Part shown: piece by piece, positions 47,524-58,923 of the stretch
How the letters are laid out: each line of letters starts with the position of its first letter
Position numbering within the stretch: the stretch's first letter is position 1
DNA from: Durusdinium trenchii
Taxonomy: Eukaryota; Sar; Dinophyceae; Suessiales; Symbiodiniaceae
NCBI GenBank assembly: GCA_963970005.1
Contig: CAXAMN010006668.1
Coordinates: 1,821,792-1,885,791, forward strand
Reading direction: 5' to 3'
DNA: 64,000 nucleotides
Translations under genes and position numbers: made by a program
The notes under the pieces: generated by a model
The model's database searches: none
Told to the model about the DNA's origin: nothing
The model's input: the letters and a program-made list of their open reading frames with translations, nothing else

Positions 47524-49211
47524 GTAGGGTCGGTAGGGTGTAGGAAGCGTGCACATGGGAAAATACCAAGGGGCCCGGTGCGGTCGGCAAGGTAAGTGCT
47601 GGCAATAGCAACAAAAAGCAACCTAGATGTTCCGAAGCTTTGGGAACCTATGGCTTTATCACCAAAGAACAGCTCTTGGTTGGCCTATTTTCCCCTTTGT
47701 GAGCTTTGTGCTTCTTCCAAATCTTGGCACCCTTAGAAGAGTTAGCAGCATTTCAGTAGCCCTGAGGACGAAATGTGTTGCGGCAGAATAGACCCGAAAG
47801 GAGAAGCCCGTGAAGCCGGAACTCAGCGGAACCCACAAAGCCAGCAGAAATGCCGGCCAGCTGGCACCCTAATCGATTTCTGCCAGAGTTCAAGGCATCA
47901 TCCGGTGATGTATCGCCCCAATGGGGCCAGTGCTCCTTGGTGAGTTCCTGTGTATTTGTCAATCTGGCAGGCCAAAATTGTGGTTGAATCACAGGATAGC
48001 CAATGCAGCTGTGGCTCGCCGGTGAGGGTGCCCTCCATTGCCACGTGGTGCCCAGTGCTGGTCTGAAGTGATGAGCCGGCTTGATTCCCGGCACCACTTA
48101 AATGTTCTATCCTTGCAATGTGAATCCTTTCCTTGGGATCACCGTCCTCGAGCAGATATGACGAGAATCCACCAACCCAAGGCAGTTTACAACTCCAAAT
48201 CCCACCAAACCATACCAGGACCCACAAACCAGGGTCCAATGAACACACCCCCTATATAAACCTCTTTCTGAGGCTATTAATGGACATCCATTTGGCGCCC
48301 TGGAATGCCCTGCATATATTCTGCTGTTTCTTCAACTTAGAAGAGATGTTCGGATTTGCAATCACTGGCCCAGGTTTGGAATGCAAGGCTCGGAGTCGGG
48401 ATCGATTTGGTCCGCCCGTTGGAGAGTCCATGTGACACAGCAGGAGCATCAGGGCTTGTTGGAAGTCTGAAGTTTCTGATTGGGCATGCTTGATTGAGAA
48501 GCAGTACACTGAGATAATTGTAGGCAGGGCGTAATAAAACAATATCTTATTTCCTCATGTAACATTGCCATTGTTTGCAGTTTCCTGTTTGCAGGGAGGA
48601 ACCAAAAGACTCGACCACCTATTCGACCCGTTCCCAAGCCCATCAAGCACCTGAATCAATCAGCCTGAATCTACTCATTGGCTGAGTCCAGCCACACGTT
48701 TTTTGCCTGAGAGTTGGTTCAGTCTAGACGGGCTTCAACCGGCCTTCGCTCCTTGGACGGGACGGTGATCGGGAGGTCACCCTCTACGAGGACCGTGCCT
48801 TACCTGAACCGGCGTGACCAGGGGGGTTCCCCCACTGCTGACCAGCTTGGAACCGGAAACTGCATGGAACAGGTCGTGTGGAACCGGACGTCCACCGAAG
48901 GGAAGCTGCGGCACGGGAGCTTTGGAGCTGCTGACCATTCGGGTTCGGGTTGGTCGAAGGATGCGCAAGCAAAAAGCCACCTGTGCCGGGTTGAGAGGGC
49001 AAGGTGGGGTGCACCTAGCCCTGGGATTTTCAGTCAGACCACTTGGTGATGTTCATTGTTTGCTCGGTTGGATCCTTTGATCCGTGGATTCTTTCTTTAA
49101 ATTACAACCAACTCATTCCCAGAGTTCTACAAGACACTGCAAAGGATATTCTTGAGCCAATCACCTCGCAATGCCCAGACCTCCCATCTCCCACCTCCCA
49201 CCTTCCCTCAG
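47524..49211. other. Intron-like host DNA, one ambiguous island
   Basis: The island at 48735-48820 is open in two frames (one containing GDREVTLYEDRALPEPA). The rest is intron-like and ends in CTTCCCTCAG. Confidence 0.35.
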
Positions 49212-49363
49212 GTAACTGCCGTGGCGGCTCGCGTGTGGAGCGCAGCACCGACTCCAGCGGCCAGACCTTTGGACCCTACGGCCGCCGCCGCCGTCGCCGC
49301 CGCTACGTCTACATCTCCGACGCCCGGGCGGAGAGGGAGCGGTCCCGCGTGGTGGGAAGCGGA
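49212..49363 (+). CDS. Candidate host exon with seven-arginine run
   Basis: Between CTTCCCTCAG| and |GTGAGT. Frame: NCRGGSRVERSTDSSGQTFG, then PYGRRRRRRRYVYISDARAE. The Arg run is mostly CGC/CGT. An RRRR(W/Y)V pattern occurs at the end of dysferlin-type domains, but evidence is thin. Confidence 0.45.
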
Positions 49364-49916
49364 GTGAGTGGATGGAGCTGGGCGGAATGTAATGGATTTG
49401 GAGGGAAAGTGAAGTGGATGTTTATGGATTTTTGGTTGAGGATGCTTGGAATGGAAGGTCGAAGTTGAAGATCTAGAAGTTTGACTGAGATATCCTGGTG
49501 ACTGTCCGGGGGTTTGATGTAACTAAGAGACAAAGCAATCCTGAGGGTTAATCCAGTGGAGGGTCAACATACGCCAGATGCTGTATGTACAAAATTGCTT
49601 GAATCCTTGGAGACGATGAAAAGACGATGACTCCAAGTCGTATTGCATGAAGTCCGAATGACTTGTGACTTGTGATCCTCAGGATGAGTGGAGATCTGCT
49701 AAGGGTGAAGGACATTGTCGACAGGCAACTCGCCTTTCATGGCCTTCCTGTGTTCCCTCAACCTGCTCGGGCTCCCCGAGCTTCCCGGAAGCACTTCCCG
49801 GAAGCCTCCCATGGCTCATGCTGCGTAGTCGTACACTCTTGATCAAAAAATTACATTTGGATTGAACAATTCTTCATATGGGGTGCTTTGTTGATCAAGA
49901 GTCTAAGACTAGACAG
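49364..49916. other. Intron-like host DNA
   Basis: No exon recognised. Ends in AGACTAGACAG. Confidence 0.4.
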
Positions 49917-50042
49917 GTCGAGTTCTTCGACGAAGACGAGAGCGAGACCATGTATGAAGACAACCTGTGGCAATCGGGCAACTTTGGTTGCTTTGACTTC
50001 GAGGACCGACTGTGGCATCGTGACGCTCTGTTTAACGTTTAG
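49917..50042 (+). CDS. Candidate terminal host exon, acidic
   Basis: After AGACTAGACAG| the frame reads VEFFDEDESETMYEDNLWQS then GNFGCFDFEDRLWHRDALFN, V, and stops at TAG 50040-50042. The MYEDNLW...DRLWHRD arrangement resembles the N-terminal half of dysferlin-type domains (YENxRW...DRxxW). It may end a gene or be followed by an intron. Confidence 0.48.
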   Translation, partial: VEFFDEDESETMYEDNLWQSGNFGCFDFEDRLWHRDALFNV

Positions 50043-50711
50043 CGGCGTGCTGGAAAGAATGGATGGGGAGCTCGAACCGGGAGATGTACAGTTGCAAGTA
50101 TTTCCAAGGTGATTGGATGTTTCTCCACGTTGAATAACTGAAATGTTTTAAAAATGAGTACAACTGATTCGTGAGTGGAGGTCATTGAGGCATCTATCAA
50201 GTCAAAGGCTATATTCAAGGCCTTCTTGTTCGAATTTCATTGCTAGATCTTATTTAGTTGTCCACATTTGGGACATGGCCTTTTTGTTGCTTAGGTGTGC
50301 AAAGCCGAATAGACGGTTGCACAGGACATGGATGGTGGAAGTGATGTTGATGAAGACTTGCGCAAAGCTCAGAATCATTCCGCACTGCAATAGCTGCAAT
50401 AGCTAAAGTTTGACTTGTGAATCCCTTTGGACAGTATCACTGATCGTGATGTTTTTTGTCCTTGTCTCTCTCTCTGTTTTTTGTGTTCAATCTATATGTA
50501 TATGTTATAGGAAACATGAATGCATGCCATTGCATGACAAAGAAACCTGAACAGCTGATTACAATATATGGTTGTCGATCTAAAGGTCCTAATACATAGC
50601 GTTGATTACGATGACCCTAGAACATGTCAAAACCTTGTTTTTTTCTCGAGTTCGCGAATGTATTTGTTTTTGGCGAAAGATATGGCTAAAGATGTTCTTT
50701 CTGCTGCTGTT
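50043..50711. other. Host DNA, AT-rich
   Basis: No coding or structured signal recognised. Confidence 0.4.
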
Positions 50712-50759
50712 GCTACTACTACTACTACTACTACTACTACTCCTACTACTACTACTACA

Positions 50760-50806
<47 letters not shown>

Positions 50807-50816
50807 NNNNNNNNNN

Positions 50817-50864
<48 letters not shown>

Positions 50865-50959
50865 GATCTGCTGCTGCTGCTACTACTACTGCTGCTGCTG
50901 CTACTACTACTACTACTTCTTCTACTACTACTACCACTCCCACTCCCACTCCCACTCCC
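50712..50959. repeat. (CTA)n microsatellite, CTG islets and (CCCACT)n
   Basis: A long run of CTA/TAC triplets is interrupted by a 10-N gap (50807-50816), followed by CTG triplets and ending in CCCACT hexamers (about 50935-50959). The gap makes the length uncertain. Homopolymer-like ORFs across it (poly-Thr, poly-Leu, poly-Tyr) are not genes. Confidence 0.95.
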
Positions 50960-52962
50960 ATAGATTTGCTGTTTGGTGGTCGTCTAGCCTTGCAAGAGCG
51001 CAACTGGATGAATGATGTGGCCCGGCCGGTCAGGAAGGGGCTCTTTTGTAGTTTACATGTATCTGATCTGTATTTTTCCATAATTTCTTTGGACAAAGAT
51101 CCCACAGCAGCCCCTATAAGTACTATACCAGCGTACCAGAGACCAGAGAAGCAACGAAAAAAAGCACCATCCGCGAGGTGACTCTTACCGAGAAAGCTGA
51201 CATTTGGCCGGATTGGACCACGAACAAAAGGTCTGAACCCAAAAATGCTTCACAACGCTTCACCCATGACGGGTGTTTAACATCCAACCCTCTTGGCCAA
51301 TCAGCCTCCCTTCCTCCCCACCATCGCCTGGGAGCGAAAGTCCAACAGAATCATCCCAAGTGCCGTCGGCACTGCCGAGGGGTGGCCTCAAGATCTGGGC
51401 TGAGGGGCCAGACCCACCTGCCTCTTGGCCGTTTTCTCGCTGGATTTGGAGTGAAACAAGACAGGTGGAGCAGAGCTTGGGTAGGTGAAGTCGAAAAGAA
51501 TTCATGTTGGCCTGGTCCAAAGACGAACCACCTTTTCATAATCGCACTGTCTATCTTAAGTTGATGATAGATTGTCCTAGACATCTACGACACTCACCTG
51601 TGCACAGATCGATCGACACGCAGCGTTTTGGGCCATCCCTTCCCACCTCTTTCCCCTCGGCCCCCATGGGCGAAACAGCCCGGAGGTCTTTGGAAGCAAC
51701 GGCAAGGTGGACCTGATTTTGTGCCCTGGCCGAAGAAAAGAACATCTGTTTCGACCGACTCCGGGCCCTGGTGACCAGGGCAGGAGCACGCTGGCCAGGC
51801 CGTGTTCCTTCCTTGTTTGTAGAGATGAGGAAAGACGAGGAAAGGAGCAAACATGAGCAAACACGTGCAAACACTAAGTCTGTTGAGCAGATGGAGTCAA
51901 TGGATGGAGTATGTGGATCATTGGGTGATGCAGCGATGCAGCTGCGGCCCTGTTGGCCTTCACCAGCCTTCCCCGTTGACCCGACATCCGATGATACTCC
52001 GCGTTCCCCGCGTGAACTTGTGCCCGGCCCAGCACCTGGACGAAAGATACTCGTGCCAAATGGATCATGACCAAGGCCTGGCAAGGGTGAAGAAACTCAA
52101 ACGACTACCCTCTGACTCATGTTCCATGGAAGTGGATGGCATGGTCCCTTTTGGAAGAGTATATTTTCCCTTTACAAACAGCGGGCGCCACTTTCACGAA
52201 ACCCTGTGATGTTTTCCTGTGCCAGACTGTGCCATCACCGAACAGGTCTTGGACAAGTCCTTCACCTCAGAAAGCCATATTTAATCCTTTTTACATGGAG
52301 CATGAATCCCTTTCTCAGTGGATCCCTTAAGCAGTCAAAAGATGCCAAAAGTAGTAAGGAACCAGGGAGTTTCGTTCGGCCTTCGGTTGAAGTCAAACTG
52401 GAACCACTGGTGACCTTCTGCATGTGGCAAGTGGATCCACTGCAACTTGGTTGTAGGCGGCAGATTCTGCAGATTCTTGGAGCTGGTGGAACCCTCCAAC
52501 ATGACAGGTCAACCTGTGCAAAACGTGTTGTATATATATATGTATATATATATGTATATATATATAATATATATCATAGAGTAGATTATTATAGGCCTTT
52601 TTATTGGGCATGGCACGGGATGGCACGGGCATCTTGGGACTTGGGTGTTACATGGTGTTACTTTGTTGGTCAAACCGAGAGGTTTGGAATGACCCGCCTT
52701 CACTCCAACGGGTAAAACGATCTGTTATTGTTCAGAGGCACCGCAGAGCGAGTTGACCGGCACAGATTTGGGTTCAACTCATTTGACAGCCATCCGATCC
52801 CCGGGTATGATGCAAGGACGACAGGTTTTGAAGGACCTGACTGGATTCGAATCAACCTGTCCTACAGCAATCAATTCGGCATGTTACGTGCGACAGGGAG
52901 ATGGATCTTCACCTCCTTAAGACATCCAACTTGGTGCTCGAACGTCTGACTTCGTCCGACAG
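50960..52962. other. Host DNA with weak exon-like islands
   Basis: Islands at about 51329-51450 (SESPTESSQVPSALPRGGLK) and about 52790-52890 (GFEGPDWIRINLSYSNQFGM) are possible exons. A (TATATG)n tract lies at about 52529-52575. No borders are clear. Confidence 0.35.
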
Positions 52963-53058
52963 ACGCCCAACCCCAGCGACGAGAAAGACTCGGGCTCCAT
53001 TGTCTCGTTTGGCGACGCACTGCTGTATGGCGGTCTGACCTTCGAGAAGGCCACCGTT
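52963..53058 (+). CDS. Candidate host exon, 32 codons, phase 0
   Basis: Between TCCGACAG| and |GTGAGA. Frame: TPNPSDEKDSGSIVSFGDAL then LYGGLTFEKATV. GC-rich and a multiple of three. Strand/turn pattern as in beta-trefoil or MIR-like modules, but not diagnostic. Confidence 0.5.
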
Positions 53059-53649
53059 GTGAGAACGGGGTGAGGAACACGGGTGGGAAAAACCGGGTGG
53101 AACCGAGTAGGTGCCACGCGGGACGAGAAGTGGGGTGCATGGTGGGAGACTATCAGGACTGGATGTGACAACCATGGACCTGCTGAAGGCTTGGTGTAGT
53201 TGCGGACCAGGGTGCCTTCCATGTTTTGCTTCTGTTTTACGACTATAGCATGACCCAACCCTGAAAAGATGTGAAAAGCTTTGTTGGCAAGAAGTTACTT
53301 GTGTTCAGTCATTTTCCTGGTACCAACCCCATTTGGAAGCGAATCGGCAACCAAGTCCTTTTCACATCTGGAGGTTTGGGAAGATGGTTGGCCTATATAT
53401 ATATATATAGTACAGTATAGGATAGTATAGGCAGCTTTTGAGCAGTTTGCAAAAGGTACTGTTGGATCTTGGCAATTTGGGGGATTAGAACTTAACGGTA
53501 GAAAGAGTCGTGAAAGTTGAAAGCTTGGGCAGGCCTGAAAGGACCCTGGCAGGCACAACCCCTAATCTCCTGTCATGTCCTGGTGGTACTACAGGTGGTA
53601 CCAGTGCCTGCGCCAGTGGTGAACCACCTCGCATGGCTGGTTGCCGCAG
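53059..53649. other. Intron-like host DNA
   Basis: Contains a (TA)n run at about 53395-53410. Ends in GTTGCCGCAG. Confidence 0.45.
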
Positions 53650-53815
53650 GAGATCGAGATCATTTGGGGTATCAAGGCCTCTTGGACCACCGAGATCGGT
53701 GCCGCTGGTGCCGTTCATCAAACCCATGGCATCTACTTGGCAGAGATCTACGGGAACCTCGGCTGCAGCCTGGGAAGGAAGGAGTGGCCCTCAGACTGCC
53801 ACTATGGTGTTGCAG
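53650..53815 (+). CDS. Candidate host exon
   Basis: After GTTGCCGCAG| the frame reads EIEIIWGIKASWTTEIGAAG, then GIYLAEIYGNLGCSLGRKEW and PSDCHYGVA. It ends at GCAG|GTGGTT (or at ATG|GTGTTG nine bases earlier). Strong C/G-ending codon bias. Family not recognised. Confidence 0.5.
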
Positions 53816-55188
53816 GTGGTTCATAGTGGTTCTCCCTCAGCAAACTGACTAGTTGCAGCCATTTGCCGAGAAAGATGTGTGGCAATACGCAATACCTATC
53901 CATCCGATAGGCTAGAAAGGTCTACACATGTTCTATTTATAGAGCAACGGGATTCACTTGTAGGTTCCATCATGCAGATACTTTGAGTTATATTGAAGGA
54001 GGTGCAACATAACAACGTGCAGCATAAAGGCTTCCGCGCAGAGGTACGAAGGATGCCGAAGGTTCTTTTAGCTTTCCTGTCTATTGAAGACTTGTCTTAG
54101 GCTCTTTGCCTAGTCTCGGCCTGTTTGTAGAAGCTGGTAGATGATGAAGGATACATTAGCACAAAGTTCTAAGTAGTTCCCCTCTTCACAAATTTGGCTC
54201 AGCTTTGCTTTGCAAGAGCAACCGCCTGGATCTACCACTGGATCAATACCATACCTTGAACACCCAAAAGCCCGATGTTTTATTTTTTTGAAACGGGTTG
54301 ATGTTTAATTCAATCAATCCCTGGCACCTGGAAATAGCTCATTTCTGACCTCTTAACTCTTCCTAACCTCCCAATAGATTTGTCTTGGGGATCCATCACC
54401 TCCCCAGATGAAATAAATGAGGTGTCAAACATGAGGCTCCCAAACCTTGTCCCTCTCACGGGCTTCATTATTTTGGTGTCAACATGACAGAACAGTCATT
54501 AATTAGAAGTTGTTCTGTCGGACCACAAGCAACGTTGTCACTTACCAAAAGCAATGTGGCCTGAAAAAAAAAAAACATCTGAGTGAATGCTTTGGATGCT
54601 GCAAGTTGCGCCAACTCACCCAACAGTGGCCGAATTGTGACCTTTGATCTCCCCCCCAGCTCAGCTCGAGCCGGCCGAACTTTAGCTGCCTGCGAGGAAG
54701 ACCATCTTTGAAATTACCCCTGTGCAGATCTACCTGCTTCTTGGCGAGTTTGATAACTGGTTTACTACATGCTGTGGACACGGGTTAGATCTGATCGGGG
54801 TGCTAGCCACCAGTGCTGCAGCATGCCTTGGTAAGGAACATATAGGACAATTAATTCCAGACACTGGAAAGCCAAGGTTGCTGAAATTCAACCCCGATGA
54901 GCCATGGGACACGCGTGGAAGCCAAGCCGGGCCAAGCCTTTCAAGGGATGTGCGATTTGCAGTGCAAATCCCAGTTGCGGTGCACAAACTTACTGAAGCA
55001 TCCTGACGCGACATTGAGATCCAAAAACATTTGTGCAAGTGACGGTGGTAATTACGGTTGATAGATGACCTCCTGCTTCACTGCTTCATACCTTGAGAAT
55101 GGACCATAGTATGGTCCATGGTTTTCTTCGTCTTCAAACGAATGAGGAGTTGCTAAGAGACCTCTCCAAACGAAAGCCTTCGCCGCAG
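53816..55188. other. Intron-like host DNA
   Basis: Open frame 54722-55006 (containing LLLGEFDNWFTTCCGHGLDL) has no family signature and spans AT-rich and GC-rich parts. Otherwise nothing recognised. Confidence 0.35.
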
Positions 55189-55361
55189 GAAGTACAAGAA
55201 GTGGAAGATGTACGTGGGCGTGGGCTACGCCCCTCGACGACTCCGACCGACAAGTGCGTTCCGCGGCGGGACCGGAGCCACCACTCAAGTGACGAGCGAG
55301 AGTGACTCGTTGCCCACTCGTAGCTCGGTGAGGAGCTCGGGTGCTACTCATGGGGTGTTTG
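55189..55361 (+). CDS. Candidate host exon
   Basis: Between TCGCCGCAG| and |GTGAGT. Frame: KYKKWKMYVGVGYAPRRLRP, then TSAFRGGTGATTQVTSESDS and LPTRSSVRSSGATHGVF. A basic N-terminal part is followed by a Ser/Thr/Gly-rich tail. Borders are canonical. Family not recognised. Confidence 0.48.
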
Positions 55362-55979
55362 GTGAGTGATGGTGATATTTAATCTCAGAAAGTTGGAGAC
55401 AAGGTCAAAGAACCAGGTGTTCTATGTTCCATGATGTTTTGTGTTCAGTTTGAGCCAGGTCTTTGCCAGGTTTGGTTTGCCTTCAGGTGCTGGACACTCT
55501 GCAGAGAGAGTACTCTGGAGTATAGCTTCAGACCAAGATCAAAAGTTCCACATTAGATCAGTGTTGCGTGACTAAAGTGGGGAGTAGCAGTGACCTTTTA
55601 CCTGAGTATTTCGATCAGCATAATCGACTTACCCAACAAAATAGGGGCCAGGCTGTCCTGACCTGCTTCGCGCTTCGCAATGCTCAGGAGTTGGACACTT
55701 GGGCACCTTGGATATGGACGGGCAGGGGTAGCGGTTGGGGAGAAGACCAGATTGTAGGGGAGCATGATGTGGGATGGATTCTCAAGAGGCATCGAAAGCG
55801 CCGGGCTGAAGATTCAAGCGCACTTCGATTATGAGACAGTCACTTGCGTTCAGAGAAGTAGCCAATTGGCCCCCCGTGGACTGTTCCATGCAACAGAGAA
55901 TTACAAGAAAAGAGAATAGTGCACAGTCCACAGGGTCTCCAGATTTTGGATATGTATTTTGTTGCACGTTTGCCATGAC

Positions 55980-56075
55980 CAAAGGTCCATCTTCAGCTTG
56001 TGCCCTGCGCATGTTCACTGCCCAGTTGTACACCTTCCGCGACGAGTACGAGATCACGACCAGCGAATTGAACTT
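55980..56075 (-). CDS. Candidate host exon on the minus strand, phase 0
   Basis: On the minus strand, GGCTCAG| precedes and |GTCATG follows a 32-codon open frame: KFNSLVVISYSSRKVYNWAV then NMRRAQAEDGPL. A plus-strand frame (RMFTAQLYTFRDEYEITTSE, stop at 56076) is also plausible, so strand is uncertain. Confidence 0.35.
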
Positions 56076-58560
56076 CTGAGCCAAGGCATTGAGTTGAGCC
56101 ATGCATAGCGGTGTTGCCTCAAACCCGTGCACCGTTCAGTTCCCGGTTTGAAAATGGGACACCGAGTTCTGGGGGGACAAAGTCTATACTCCTCAAAGCT
56201 GGGGTACAAGGCTTGTAGTTACTGTAAAGGTGTGGGTGTGTCTCCCAAACGCGTCTGGCAGACTTCAGCTGGTTGATGTTGTACGCCGCTGTATGCCTCG
56301 TTGTCAAATACTCTGAGACAAACCCATGTTCATTCGGAGTCGTGTTAAGCCACGGTTCCGGAGTTGTTTGAAGCACGACGATGGAGGGCGCGACCAGAAG
56401 CTTCGTGAACGAGGCAAGGCCAAGCAGGAAGATGGTTGGAAGACTATCCAGATGTGTGGACTGAACCGCTAGTGCAAACGATTAATTACTTATATAGGTT
56501 CATATAATATGACATATAAATATATACATATATAGACTATATGTTATATAGATATATACGCACACACACACTTACCGCGATATAAGGAACCAGGGGCCCT
56601 CGTTCGGTCTACGGTTCAATTCTTTGGAGCCACTGGGAGCGGACTAGTGTACGTACTGGGTATATAACTATATATTTATAGATAATATATAACTAACTTA
56701 GTATATATATATATCATAACTTATATATGTACATATAACTACTTATATATATATATAATTCAAGCCCATTCGCGGCATACATAGGGGTCCATCAGAGAAT
56801 AGTGTTCAGTCATACTGAAAAGGAGGGTCCCAGCGACCCGTGCCGCGCCGGTGCTCCAAAGAGATAGGCACGTGGATCACCTCCTGGAAAAACGCGACAA
56901 CTAACAGAATCTGAGGAATTTATCCGTTTTGTCACAGAACTACTGCGCAGGATACGAGATTCCTCATTTTTGTGTGAGGTGCTTCTGGTTTGGCTCTCAA
57001 AGTTATGGGATGGGATTTACTTGGGATGCCAAAATGGTTTATATATCCTTCATTTCAGTAGTGTTCAGTGGAATATCTCACAACCTGAGAACATAGAAGA
57101 TCCGGGCGAGGCCCGGCGAGGCCTTTCTGATTCTGCTTGAACCAAAGCATGCCCGTTTTGATGCACTTTGGGCATCCGAAGCTACGTGTCCTTCGCGCTG
57201 GAGTTGCTCTCAAAGTGGCATTTTTTTGCTTGCCGGGCAGTGCCGTAGGCAGAAACTACTATTTTTGCTAGCCAGTATGGACCGTTTTGAGAATCCATCT
57301 GAATGAATATTTGAATATATTTCAAGATCTTATCACTTCTTGTCACGAGAAGCAAGTGGCTTTCCCAGTCTTTGTCATGATCCATTTGGTGGGAACTCAA
57401 CAAATCGAAATCATCAAAATCAGCAGGTCGTTGGTGTTCCCATTTGGTGCAAGAGCAAGCACCACCCCAATATGTTTGGCAGTTGAAATTGAAGTAGTTA
57501 GGTGTGTATGATGGACAACAAACATGACCCAGTTTTGTTAGGCAGTTGTGCTGCTCATTGTCCACCAAACGCGATTGCCAGGTACACACGATCGCCTTTC
57601 CCAAGGTACACAGGAAAGTGGTGTTATTCGGATTCACTATGTTTTCATAAATACATGTTCATTGATGTTCATTGTGATCCACTGCAGAGGTTGTTTGTGA
57701 GTAGAAATCTGTGCAACAGTAACTTGAGAGCTGCTCAAATCCACAGAAGAGATTGCAGGGCCAGGCCAGAACTTGTTCTCAAGGGTCGTTGCAGAAGCTT
57801 TGCAGAGGCCCCAATCACATACCCGGTGTAGAGGGCCTTCTACTACTGGTTTGATGATTAATGTAATAGAGGCGATACCCCCCAAGTGTACAACCAATTG
57901 TGAATGGTGCCAAACCGACCCCTCTATTTTTCCACAAGGACATCACTGATAATCGGTGTAATTGGCAATTGAATCAAACCACACATCTTGGGCGCGATTG
58001 GGAGCTGCAAGAAGGTTTATGGTGGAACACTTCTGACCGTGTTGCCTTTTTTGGTCCAACCACGTGACTATCAGAACTGAACCATCGGGAGGCCTGAAAG
58101 TGATGAGGATTAATACTTTGGAGACCCATGACACTGCTTCCTGTCATGGGCTTGGTTCTGCAAAATTTCGCCTGTGCACTTCGACAGCTCCAAGAGTCCA
58201 AGGGTCAATTATATATCAGAATCCACGCACGAAGCAAAGCACAGAATGCCCAGTACTGGATTGCTTCAAGTGGCCTCATTTGCAAGAGATGCATTTTTGT
58301 TGGTTTGGCTCGTGCAGTCGGGGGTGTACCCCTCATGCGTGGTTGGCACGTGACCCTGTTTTTCGAGCCGCGTGTGGCCCCTACGAATCATCGTAGTGTC
58401 AATTTGGACCGCTCGCACTGCTTGACGACGATAAACGTATTCAATTAGAATATAATTAAGCAAATATTATACAATATTATATAAATATTATTAATTTTAT
58501 GAAGCAAAGCCGTTTTTGACGGAAGCTCATGAATTTCTGTGGCCACTTCTTAAGTATTAA
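56076..58560. other. Host DNA, AT-rich, no firm gene
   Basis: Long TA-rich stretches at about 56480-56560 and 56655-56760, and again at 58445-58505. Open frames here (for example 57182-57637 minus) lack domain signatures and have AT-rich intron-like composition. Confidence 0.45.
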
Positions 58561-58923
58561 GTGCGGGTAGTTCCTTTCATGGTCGCTTGGCGCGAAGTGG
58601 CGCGAGTTGTGGGGGCCGAAGTCGTACGCCTTGGTTTGGGATTGCTGGCGGATTCGAATAAGCTTGTTCGAGGTGACCCGTGTGGTTCTAAGATGGGCCT
58701 CTTGGAGCAGGAGCTAGGTCTGTGTGGTCGCACCCGAGAGCTGTTGGAAAGTTGCGAGGAACATTATTTTCTTCTTTGTTGGAGCCGCATTTGGATCCGT
58801 TCACTTTGAGCATTTGCTTTTTCTTTCTAGGGAGGAGGGGTGAGACTGTTGGAAAAGGTGAGCCGGTTGATTTGATTGTTGCCTTAATTTTGAGCTTTGG
58901 TGAAGAAAAAAACCCAAAAGAAG

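Noticed and set aside
50568-51105. Long ORFs on both strands across the CTA/CCCACT tract (poly-Thr, poly-Leu, poly-Tyr, poly-Val)
   Set aside because: Triplet microsatellites are open in many frames; the frames also run through the gap of Ns. No gene evidence.
57182-57637. 151-codon minus-strand ORF
   Set aside because: AT-rich codon use, no family signature, no exon-like borders.
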